In this document: positions 21,302 to 31,498 of the stretch, piece after piece
How the letters are laid out: each line of letters begins with the position of its first letter
Numbering within the stretch: position 1 is the first letter of the stretch
Assembly (NCBI GenBank): GCA_028532985.1
Contig: JANCIK010000006.1
Span: 2,232,001 to 2,296,000 of the forward strand
Length of the DNA: 64,000 bases
Direction of reading: 5' to 3'
From: Stropharia rugosoannulata
Lineage: Eukaryota > Basidiomycota > Agaricomycetes > Agaricales > Strophariaceae
The notes under the pieces: model-generated
Database searches by the model: none
Seen by the model: only the letters and a program-made list of their open reading frames with translations
Told to the model about the DNA's origin: nothing
Translations under genes and position numbers: made by a program

Positions 21302-23072
21302 AAGCCCGATGATTGGCTGGTTCTCCCCATCAAAATCTCTGATATGCATGCTGAGCGATGCGTGTTTTTGGCACTGATGGAGGCGATCCAACCACGGTCA
21401 TCCGTCAAATCCCAAGGCTTATCATGACTGTAACTTTAGAATGTGACGATCTGTTAAGCATCAGACAGATATCGCGCAAAAAATCATTTCGAACCGTTGT
21501 ACTCTGCGGCAGCCGGCAGCCTGTGTGTGTTGTTTGAAGTTAGTGCAGAACTAACTCTGCTGCTGAAAGAATTTATGACTGCCACAAACATGCCGGTATA
21601 TATGTTGGACAAACATACAGACCAAGGTCACCGTTTGAGATATGTTCTCCTGTCGCGCTGCACGTACAGAGCTAGTCGCGTTATGATGCAGAGTGTTAAC
21701 CAATTGTCGTCTAGTAACACACTTTGTCCAGTGTTCTATGAATGATGAGTAAAGACTTTCAACAAGTACGGTTAAATTGTTCAGCGATCGACACGGCGAA
21801 TGGTTGCTTTGAGGGAATTTCCAATATTTTACGAGATTCCGATAGGCGGTTAGACTCTGCGCCCCCACCAATAGTGTCTTTGATTAAACTCGAACGAGAC
21901 CTCTTCCAACAGCGAAATGATGAGGTCAGGCGAATAGTGGACGATATGCAGAAAGTCATGTTCCTTAACCTTAATAAATGTGTTGAAAAATGCAATTAGC
22001 TCCGTATAAACCTTGGATTTTATAATGGTCACCGTGCAAGAAAGACTTTGAAACTGGGGTGTTTGTCAACAGACGATGGCTCGGTATGTTCCAGCTGACC
22101 TGGTGACGACAGTAGACACAACTTTATTTCATTGGTAGGTTTGTCGACAGCTCTTCATACACTTTCTGCCATTTCTCTGCCAAATGCCACTATAATCGTA
22201 ACCAAGGCAGTGGGTGTGTCCTGCTTTAACTGGCCGGACAAGCACTGGGACATAATGTGTCACAGTAGAGGCTTGGAGAGCTCGTGGATGGAGGACAGGA
22301 CGTTTATTGGACTTCCCGAAAAGGTTGAGCAACAGCCACAGAGGTCGTGTTTCACTAATGGAGCATTGCTTCTAAAGTGTAACGGTCTCTGTGGCAAAGC
22401 TCAAAGCCAGGGACAGGCACATAAATATATAACATTCAATGCCGTGCAGAACTCTCATTGAAGGATAGGAATGAACAGAAGGTTTCTGCAACATGCTCTC
22501 GGACCAACACAGTTTTGGAAATGTGAACGGTAACCGGTAAAGCATGATCAGAGTGGTCGCATAGACCAAAACAGGTTTGTAGACGACGTCTGATGTAGTT
22601 CGATGTGATATCTTGCGATCATCCAGGACCAGAGCACTCAAGTGTGATAGCATACATGACACGATGTACAGTCCGACTGAGCCTTTTTTTGAGAATTTAA
22701 TGGAAGGTCCTTGTTAGAACGAATTCCAGAATGGGATAGCGAAGATGGCAGATAATCCGTTCACCGGAGAAAAGGCAGGAAACGAGGCACCGTTTGAACG
22801 AGTTCTCTCCATTAGGCGAACTTGAGATAACAACTCGATTCCCAGGATAACCAGACAAAGCGCTGTACTGTAGTCCTCGTTTCAAAAACCAGCGCACTGA
22901 ACAGAACAAGGATTGAGCTTTGCGAGACGTTACAGACCATTCCAGCAGGAGAAAGGCAAGAGGAGAAAATGCGCCTTTGCCAACACGTCTGGACTGTGTC
23001 ACCTGATTTTAAGCACAAGGGGCCTTTGACTAGTTTCTCAGTGATCTGTGTTACTGATGATCGTCTGCAGTG

Positions 23073-24350
23073 ATGCCACCGAGTTGTGTCACCTCCCCTT
23101 TACCTCCCACTACGACCTCCGTCGCTTTATTATCTGACCTAGATGCCACCTGCTCTCTCAGAAGACTCGCACGAAAAGAGGCGGTCATCTCGAATCAAAG
23201 ACCGCCAGGGTGCGTTCGCCGTCCCACGCAGCGGATATATCCTGATTCTTCTTTCGCAGTGGCGGCAACGAAAGCGTTGTCTGTCTTGCAGGGACCCCGC
23301 TCATCCGCTCCTCATCCCAAGAGAAGGAGAATATCTGTCTCATGCATTGATCTCCCTGATGTCCCAGTCTCTGATCCATCGAGCGTTGTGAATACAGTCC
23401 TCACGGCCTCCGGTTCAAGCTCCCGACATTTACAGCGGATAAAGCCAGCAGAACTAGAGCGGCGTGAGAAAAGCCTATTGAAGAAAGAGGCAAATCTCAA
23501 AGACCGTCTCGCCGACCTCGAGCGGCGGACGCTGTCGGTCGCCAAAATGGAGGACGAAACATCAAAGATGATGTCACAACTGGCAGAGCGCGACGCCCAG
23601 TCGACTCTGAAGCACCTTGAAGAACATTTTACATGCCCGCTGTACGCTGCCAAATACCTTGCGCGTTTTTATCTATTTTCAATAAAGCGATTTCGTTTTT
23701 AATTAAACAGATGCTACGAAATTCTTGCAACACCGTATACATTGAACCCATCGCACTGCGGTCACACATTTTGTGCTTTGTGCATTCTTAAGTGGTTCTT
23801 TTCCCGCCTGCATACTGTTTGTGGAGGATGGCATGAATCTGTTGACTGTCCAATATGCCGCAGTCTCTTGATTATAACCCCTGAATCTACGCCGCGCCTG
23901 CCATTCACTTTCCCTTTTGTCCCGAATCGAGTGACCGCTGCAGCCATTGAATCAATGGTCGAGAAGCTTGTTAATCCACCGTTATGCTCGCAAGCGAAAA
24001 TCAAGAAAGAAGAAAGCGAAGGCACGTGGGGATCAGAATCGAGAAAGGATCGCGGACAACCGTGCGTTCGTAAAAGGGAGCCATCGGAAGAACAGGAGAT
24101 TGAAAAGGTTTTGGACCCATCGGACGTCTCTCTTTGGAGAGAGGGCGGTCACTTGCGAGCGGAGTGGCTGAAGAAGGACAGGTAAGTAAATTGTCTTTCA
24201 ACACCCCGCTTACACGTTATTCAAATGAACATTCCTTGACGTCTTCAATCATGAAGGGAAGGCAAGAAAGAAATGGAATATCTATTGAAATACTGGTGCA
24301 CGATGGGATCGCATGACTTTAAAGCAATGAAGCAGAAACTCGGCGTTTGA
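23073..24350 (+). CDS. RING-finger E3 ubiquitin ligase, about 377 aa
   Basis: Exons 23073-23641, 23711-24181 and 24257-24350 join in frame. Residues 1-120 are Ser/Pro/Arg-rich; about 125-185 form a charged coiled coil. A C3HC4 RING follows with C188, C191, C206, H208, C211, C214, C236 and C239. All eight ligands are present, but the loop between the sixth and seventh is 21 residues, longer than usual, and has two extra His and one extra Cys. The first intron falls inside the RING, between P189 and C191. The C-terminal part is Lys/Glu-rich and ends in a small ordered-looking segment (MEYLLKYWCTMGSHDF). ATG 23073 is used; only a GTG precedes it in frame. The RING resembles CHFR/RNF8-type fingers, but there is no FHA domain. 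The gene converges on ARP8. Confidence 0.82.
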
Positions 24351-24806
24351 CGGCCTCTACCAAGAATCTATGATAATTGAGACGTAAGCCATTCTATTGA
24401 TAAATGTTGAAATCTACATTGAACCAGGCCGCTTCAATCGTGATTTTTATACAGCAGACTAGGCAGGACTCCTTCCTCTTTATTTTTACTTTGGAATCAT
24501 CTTTTTAAGCAATTAACTGAACTGAAGATTCGTTAAAAGGAAACTTTACCGCGTCGCCTACCCTTACCTTGTTTTTTTTTTTGGTTACTTGCGGCATAGC
24601 GGAACGCTTGGTTCCGACAGTCTACATCTACTGTTCACATATCAGCCAGGCGATGAGATCTTGGTTTTATACAACCGTGACCCTCTGAGTTTTCCTTCGT
24701 ATATCTATAGCATTTTGTACACTAGAACCAATACACTCCCAACTGTAAAACACATACACGGTACTCAAATAAAACAAAAGTAAAATAAATAAAAATCAGG
24801 AGCTTT

Positions 24807-27564
24807 TCAGAGGTAGAAGCATCGTTCTTTGAGGGCTCTCATACCAAAGACCTCCTAAGTAAGAGTCTGTTAAGGTATTGACCCATGTGGATAGGAGACA
24901 AATGACGTACCCAGTCTGACGGGGACACCCACAGCTCCGATACGCTATCCATCTTACCAAGCACTGCAGCCCCCTTCCAAGCAAGAACGCGCGGGTCTAC
25001 TTCTTTGGGAGGAGGTATTATTTGTACCTTTTCCATATTGGGGACCAAAGGAGTAGCAATCGCCTGCAGCCTTCCGATCAACAGTTCAGCAAAACGTACA
25101 ACCACAAAGAATGCAGACTGAATATGATATATTACCTGCTTTCTAAAGCATGTGCCATGCCAGGTATTAACGCCGAACCGCCAATTACGAGAACCGCCTG
25201 CAGATATTTCCTGATTTTCTCTTCGCCGCCTGCGGCCCGCGCGCTGTTGTAGATGGCGACGTCCAGTGGGAGCTTACTGGCTTCGAAGTAGATATCGATA
25301 CCCAGGCTACCGTCGTACGGTCCCTGTGGATTCGCCTGTGGGGCTATTGTTTGCGGAGGTCCTTGGGGCTGGGAAACGATTGATGGTTTGCCTTCCTCCT
25401 CAACATCAATTACTTCGATAGGCGCATCCGATGTGGACTCTGTCTGACTAGGTGCAGCATTACTGTTGTCCACCTCCATGGGCTGGCCATCGACCTCGGG
25501 CTTCACGGGAGAAAAGGCTTCTGCGGCGTATATTAGAAGACAGCTGGTTCCTTAGACACGGATAGACAGACCGGTCACATTATCCACAGGTTGTGGTGGT
25601 GGTGGGGACACCGCGGATGCAGGAGCTGGGAGCAAGTGTTGCGTAGAGATAATCATAGCATTCGTCTGATGGGTAAGTGAGAGAAATACGGTATCTAGTA
25701 GCAAAATGCTTACGACGTGGTCGCCTTGATGTGCTATAATTTCTTCGGTGACACCTTGACCGTACGGTCGGAAATTAGCACGCTTTTTATCAAACTCGAT
25801 CACACGAGGCTCGAATAAACACTGGAGAGACGCTGTCAGTAACGACGAAAGAACGTACGTAAGAGTTAGTAACCATTGGTGCCAGTATAATTTCATCATA
25901 AGCTCGTAAACCATATTTCTCTGTAAGTTTCCCTGGGCGCCTAACATTGAAGTCGTACAAGTTCAATGCGACATCACTCTATATGATGATCAGAAAAGTA
26001 AGCTTCGAATATGGTTTGACATTTAACTCACATCAGCTAATGTACATAACCTTGCCTTGAGGTCTTCCATCACGTTCCAGTCATATGCTTGATTGAGGTC
26101 AATTTCACGATACGGGAATTTGATTCGAGACAAAAGGACATAAAGAAATTCTGTGATATCATCGCCACCCATATTCAATGTCATACTGAACGTCAATGGG
26201 ACATATGAGTTACGATAAGTCGGTACAATCAGACCCGGCTCACCGAGTATCAGGTAAAACGAGACCTTCATCAACACAGGCGATGCAGGTCTTAGTTGCC
26301 CCGATATCAACAACGCACGCATTTGAGATCCCGGCCCCGTAAGTAGCGGCTAAGGATTCCTAATTCCAATCAATAAGCAACGGTCGCAGCGAACTATTGA
26401 ATGCATCGATAACTAACTTGCTGTGCACAGAGTTGCTTGAAGCCCATTTCTACTAACAGCAATGTTGCTAGTTCACGGACGTAAGCTCGGTCGTAGAAGT
26501 CGGGAATGACAAGGACAACAGAGTAGTTCTGACTGATAATCAAAAATGGCTTGGAGACTAAGGTTTCTATATTACTGACCTTGCAATCCGTGGGTTGAAT
26601 ACCAAACTTCTCTTCCAGAGTCATCGCTATTAATGCTTGAAGGTCACTCAAGATCATCTGCAGTGACGTATAATCTTTCGTGTTGAAATTAGACCCATAG
26701 ATTGGCCATTTGATCATGTAATTCGTGGTGACAGAATCGACAATGCGAAGAGCCTTTGCTCAATAATGAATAAAACATTAATGTCATATCATACTGGAGA
26801 ACCCCACCTTTTCACCGACAAGAATATCATCTGGACAGCTTGCGTCTATCCATTCTGTTTGATAATCATTATGTTCTGCGATCTTTTCTGGTTTGAATTG
26901 CTCGTTGAAAGTCGATGCTATCTTCGTTGCATTGGGGGTGACACGTAGTTTATAGAACCGCATTCGATCGCGTAGAGAGACGGTGATGGATGCCAATTTG
27001 GCGTTAAACTATCCAGACTTATTGAGAATGCGTCGACTGCTACACGGACAATTAAAGCTCACAGGATCCTCCTGTTGTACGCCCCCATTTTCGTACTTGT
27101 CCTCTTGTGACCTGGGATAGCAAACTAAACGAGTACGTTCGGGGGCAGTAAACGGGACTTTAGCACGGCGCGCTACAACGCAGGGCACCGAGACGGGATT
27201 AACATCAGAGGCCTTTCCTATGCGGATGTATCGTGAACCGGGATGTATAACAATGACCTGTGAGCCGCGCCTTTTAAATTTTAGCCCAATATTTCGTGAT
27301 TCAATCGCAGCTCACCTCAGCTCTGGGGCAGGCGCCTCATCTGTTTGTGGTCCCTTTCCTTTTCGTTGAGCATTCCTTGCCCATAAGGTCTGCGACTCCG
27401 ACTTGAGATATGTGGAGCTGGCGTGCTTTGGATTGAACCTGGAGAAAAGTTGAAGACATGCATTAATGCTGGTATGGACATTGAACTTACGCCAACGGGA
27501 CGTTAAACAACGTGTAACGCATGCCCGTCTCATCTCGTTTCGCGTTTGGGATTCCTCGAGGCAT
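24807..27564 (-). CDS. ARP8: Actin-related protein 8 (INO80 complex)
   Basis: Arp8 is the actin-fold subunit of the INO80 chromatin remodeller that helps it bind nucleosomes. The start ATG 27564 gives MPRGIPNAKRDETG, then exons 27564-27491, 27438-27316 and one beginning 27270. The N-terminal STYLKSESQTLWARN segment and IVIHPGSRYIRIG/ASDVNPVSVPCVVARR are Arp8 hallmarks. Later motifs include MRFYKLRVTPNA, YSVVLVIPDFYDRAYVREL, ATYGAGISNACVVDIGATKT, LVIGGSALIPGMA and VDPRVLAWKGAAVLG. The nucleotide-binding loops are altered, as in other Arp8s. An acidic, Pro-rich insert (about 25380-25620) interrupts the C-terminal half, as is usual for the family. One 51-nt intron (26579-26529) lacks stops but interrupts a conserved block. 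The last exon ends at a TGA at 24809-24807. The gene is divergent from PIF1. Confidence 0.93.
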
Positions 27565-27928
27565 ATTGGCCAGTCACTTATATCAGCTTTCAAGATGAGG
27601 TTTGAATCCTTCAGAGAGAAAAGAGAGGCGGACTGTGCATGCGTTAGCAATTCACAGAAGTGTGATGTCAAATGATGGCGGCACAACCTCATTCAAATCC
27701 AACTGAATGCATACAAGTGGCAAAGCTGTTACACAACCTTGAAAACAGAAACTATTCAGACGCAAGCTCAATCTACAGACATAGCTCAATTGTAGAAGCC
27801 TTTGTCGTATTTATTTCTTAAGATGGCATATTAGGAGGAAAGACAAAGGAAAGACTTGGAAAAGACCGTTGAGGCATTGCGATTGGGCAGGATTGGGCTC
27901 CGGGCCCCGCAATCTGGTAGGCTCGTCC

Positions 27929-28009
27929 CCAGCCGGTCTCGAACTCTCACGTATTACATAACGTCTGCAAGCGCGTGACCGCTGCAAGCAGGTTCGAAGA
28001 ACCGGCTGG
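27929..28009. repeat. Inverted repeat with tRNA-like traits, possible SINE relic
   Basis: CCAGCCGGT (27929-27937) and ACCGGCTGG (28001-28009) are perfect 9-bp inverted arms around 63 bp. The minus strand contains AGTTCGAGACC, close to a Pol III B box, and a stretch resembling an anticodon arm, but no cloverleaf closes. It could be a decayed tRNA-derived SINE head. Confidence in the arms is high; in the origin, low. Confidence 0.4.
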
Positions 28010-28012
28010 CCC

Positions 28013-28085
28013 CTGGGCGTTCTCGGGCCTGTTTTTGAGGTTTTGGAATCAATGAAATCACCAAAAACGCCCCGAGACCGCCCAG
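28013..28085. repeat. Long imperfect hairpin
   Basis: Arms 28013-28037 and 28062-28085 are complementary except for a few mismatches; one arm begins CTGGGCGTTCTCGGG and the other ends CCCGAGACCGCCCAG. The loop is 24 nt. It directly follows the 27929-28009 inverted repeat. Confidence 0.7.
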
Positions 28086-28089
28086 TCCG

Positions 28090-28153
28090 CTCGCAAGCTC
28101 GCTAGATCAAAGTCATGCTTTTTGTGTCACTCTGTGTGACTAGAGCTTGCGAG
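28090..28153. repeat. Perfect 11-bp inverted repeat
   Basis: CTCGCAAGCTC (28090-28100) and GAGCTTGCGAG (28143-28153) are exact inverted copies. CTCGCTAG just inside the first arm and CTAGCGAG beyond the second form another pair. This is the third consecutive dyad in 230 bp. Confidence 0.65.
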
Positions 28154-28241
28154 TGTGACTGGCTAGCGAGTCTAGCAATCTGGATCAGGACCCCGGATAA
28201 CCCTCTTGGAGGTTAGATACAAAAATAGGGTATTTTCGGGG

Positions 28242-28938
28242 TTTTCGGGTGGACAAATTTGCACCAAATTTGGCGATTCTCGGGTGGATTTTACACAAGT
28301 CAGAAAAAAAATTCTTCCCCGGGTGGACATTTTATCTAACATCATAAGTCGCGTGATTTATTTACATAATACAAATAATTACATAACTATACAGTTATAC
28401 ACCGGTTATCGATCCTCAATAGCGTCGTTGTCTTCAACATTGTCCACGCGTCTTTTCCAAGTAGCAAGCAAGGCATTAAATAACAAGAAAGTTCGAAGAT
28501 AATTGTGGTCCGTGGATAATTGTTATACATAGTTGAAAGAAAGAAAAAACTACTCGTATGTGTTGTATATATGTACAGAAACATCTATTTAGTATTGATT
28601 TAGTATGTCCTTTCATACGTATGCAAAGGACAATGGACTCAAACCCACTAGGAGGCTGGAGCCACCGAAGACTTGATAATTCAAGGAAACAAAGTAAGTA
28701 ACGATGTCCCAGTGCGGCACCTTGCGGCACTTACAAATCATGCCCACACTTTGAAGCTGGTGGCTTGGTCTCGGGCAAGTCTCCGAGTCGGGTGGATATA
28801 TCCAACAGTCCAACCTGCTGAGGTTGCCGGGTGGATATATATATACAAGACTCATGCTGAAAATGTGGTGTTTTCGGGTGAACACTGATGAAAAAACTTC
28901 TGACCTGGCGGCCTGGCGGCCGCGTTTTCGGGTGGACT
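28242..28938 (+). repeat. Seven scattered copies of CGGGTGGAYA-like motif
   Basis: CGGGTGGA or one-mismatch versions occur at 28246, 28281, 28320, 28789, 28828, 28875 and 28929, all on the plus strand, several preceded by GTTTT and followed by CA or TATA. No coding frame explains them. They may be remnants of one degenerate satellite or arrayed protein sites between ARP8 and PIF1. Confidence 0.6.
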
Positions 28939-29028
28939 TGTATCTTACCTAATAGGGCATTATCCGGGGTCCTTCTGGATCCTTCTGGATCCTCATGTGA
29001 CATGCTCTTCAAATCAGCATGTGACTGT

Positions 29029-29046
29029 TCGCGTTCGCGTTTTTCT
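29029..29046 (+). promoter_or_regulatory. MCB/E2F-like doublet upstream of PIF1
   Basis: TTCGCGTTCGCGTTTTTC holds two overlapping TTCGCG units; the reverse strand reads ACGCGAACGCGAA. It lies about 100 bp before the PIF1 ATG. ACGCG-type sites are bound by MBF in yeasts at G1/S genes. Function here is inferred. Confidence 0.5.
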
Positions 29047-29143
29047 CACGGGCCATTATACTTTCTGCAAATTCAGCTGTTGTGCTTTGGTTGTGTTTCT
29101 GATTTATTGTTGCCTCGACCTGCTACAAACCTGCTATATCCCC

Positions 29144-31498
29144 ATGCCAAAAGACTTGAATCCACGGTCTGGTCTACGAAGTGTCGTACGCGATTTCAGT
29201 AGCTCGCAAGAATTATCTCAAGCGTCACAAAGCATACCATGGCCCACTTCTCCAGTTGAGCCACAGCCTTCCAAACCTCTTTCATCTAGAGAAGCTCGTA
29301 TGAGGGCCATCGAAGAAGGCATTCGAGCTGCTCAGCGGCAAGAGTCGTCAAGTAAAGCTCTGCCCTTAGCACCGAGCTCTCTTAATAAACGACCTTCTCC
29401 TGATCAAGTCACTCGCCCATTTAAGAAGACGCGTACTTTGCCGGACAGTTTCCAAGACGCTGCTTATATGGTTAATCGATCTCTTCCAGATCAACAGAAG
29501 CCGATATCAAGAGCATCGTCATCGTCCAAAATCAACGATTTATCCGCGTTCAAAGCTACCCCAAACGCTATTGTCCATTCGACCACTGAAACCAATATTC
29601 CTGACAACTTTCTCAGCACTGAACAAAAAGGAATTATTGAACTCGCTAAGAAGGGGGTCAGCTTGTTTTACACAGGAAGTGCAGGTAAGGAGTATTGTGA
29701 TTATAGTTCGCGTTAAATAACTAATTTTGCGTAGGAACCGGCAAATCACTTGTTCTGCGTCGAATCATCAAAACTCTAAAGGAACAACATACAGATATTA
29801 ACAGGGACAACCCCAAAGTAGCGATTACTGCGTCTACGGGTAGGCGGTAATCTATGCTATCATATGTCTAATACGACCTCTTCCTGATAGGAATTGCCGC
29901 ATGTAATATTGGCGGGACCACTATACATTCATTCGCAGGGTTCGGGCTTGGTGAAGGTACAGTTGAGCAAATGGTGACTAAAGTCAAGAAGAATCGCAAG
30001 GCGACAAGGCGATGGCAAACCACCAAGGTGCTTATTATTGATGAAAGTCAGTACTTGGTTGAATTAAGGTTTTCGTTTCCGTTTCTTACCCTTCTCCTTC
30101 AGTTTCCATGGTCGACGCAGACCTGTTCGATAAACTCGCAGGTATTGCATGTGCAATCCGTAACAGCAAATTGCCTTTCGGGGGCATACAAGTGCGCATA
30201 CATGCTCTTTACTTTGCATCTTGAACCCCTGTCGGCTCACTGGACTATATGTAGCTCATTGTCACGGGAGATTTCTTCCAGCTCCCTCCTGTTACCAAGT
30301 CCGGCTCAGTCAAGTTCGCATTTGAAGCGGAGGCATGGAAAGGATCGATCACCAAAACGATTAAGCTCACCAAAGTTTTCAGGCAAAGTGATCCAAGTTA
30401 GTCAAGTGATAATATGCACATGACTTCTACTGACAACTTGTTGCAGCATTTGTAAATATGCTAAATGAAATGCGTCTGGGTGTCCTATCCCAACCGTCCA
30501 TTGAGAGGTTTCAACGGCTGTCCCGCGCGATTGAATATGATGATGGTGTAGCGGCTACAGAATTGTAAGTCGCCCCCATTAATAGCAATTCTTACTGAAG
30601 ATAGTCCCCAGATATCCCAGAAGGGAAAATGTCGATAGTGCAAACATAGAAAGACTGCGAAGGTTGTCTTCGAACTCATACCGCTTCCCGTCTACAGACG
30701 GTGGAAAACTACAGGACATGAATCAGCGTCAAAAAATCCTTTCCAATTTTATGGCTCCTCAGCTCTTGGAGCTTCGAGAAGACGCTCAAGTTATGCTAAT
30801 CAAGAATAGCGATGATCTTCTCGTGAACGGGAGCCTAGGTCGAATCGTCCGCTTTGTAGACCCGGCAGTCTATGGGACTGAGTATGATAAAGAAGCTACT
30901 CGTGGGGAAGGGGGTGTTATCGGAGCTGTGGCTGCGACCAATGGAGTTGGCGCAGCAGGGAGGAAACAGGGTTACACGTCAGGATCAGCGACGAAATACC
31001 CTGTCGTCGAGTTCGTCTCTGCACGAACGGGGAACCGACGTATGCTTGTTCTACCTGAAACATGGAAAGTAGAATCCGACGGCGGTGAAGTTCAAGTCAG
31101 CCGAACCCAAGTGAGTCGACAGGTCGCTTCAAGGAGTCTTTGTGCTGAGATGCTCTTAGCTTCCGTTGATTCTGGCATGGGCTATGAGTATACATAAGTC
31201 TCAAGGACAAACCCTGGATCGAGTTAAAGTCGACCTGGGAAAAATCTTTGAAAAAGGTGCGTATGCCAGCGTGAGTCTCCCTGACGCTAATCAAGCCGTT
31301 TATTATCAGGACAAGCATATGTTGCGCTTTCCCGTGCCACAAGTTTGGACGGTCTGCAGGTCCTGAATTTCAGTCCGGCCAAGGTATGCACACATTTTTT
31401 CGCGATGTATCCCATTCACCCACCCCCACCCTCAGGTTATGGCTCACCCCAAAGTCATTGAATGGAGTAAAAGTCTGACGACTTTGGGTGGAAAATGA
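29144..31498 (+). CDS. PIF1: PIF1-family DNA helicase, about 627 aa
   Basis: This is a 5'-3' ATP-dependent DNA helicase acting at telomeres, G-quadruplexes, replication forks and mitochondrial DNA. Ten exons keep frame: 29144-29684, 29735-29839, 29891-30046, 30103-30191, 30255-30396, 30447-30564, 30612-31110, 31160-31256, 31310-31383 and 31436-31498. Superfamily 1 motifs are in order: Walker A GSAGTGKS split by intron 1, ASTGIAA, Walker [26 protein letters not shown], the family signature around [30 protein letters not shown] and [14 protein letters not shown]. The roughly 160-residue N-terminal extension is Ser/Pro-rich and basic, as in other fungal Pif1s, and could hold targeting signals. 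The catalytic core is complete. A Gly-rich insert (near 30905-31000) is a local peculiarity. Confidence 0.93.

Larger units (their letters stand above)
17661..23072. other. Long gene-free region upstream of the Con7-like gene
   Basis: About 5.4 kb has no gene I can support. 17.7-19.4 kb is pyrimidine- and C-rich, fitting a 5' leader and promoter of the minus-strand transcription factor. 19.4-21.4 kb is GC-rich with CCAAT boxes, including repeats listed separately. A lone 85-codon frame at 21742-21999 has a protein-like composition but no recognisable family and no splicing partner, so I do not call it a gene. 22.0-23.0 kb shows nothing. Confidence 0.45.

Noticed and set aside
21742..21999. 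85-codon plus-strand frame with ordinary composition
   Set aside because: It could be a small gene or exon, but there is no family match, no convincing splice sites and no neighbours to support it.
27929..28009. A functional tRNA gene
   Set aside because: The outer stem is perfect and a B-box-like phrase is present, but D and T arms do not form on either strand.
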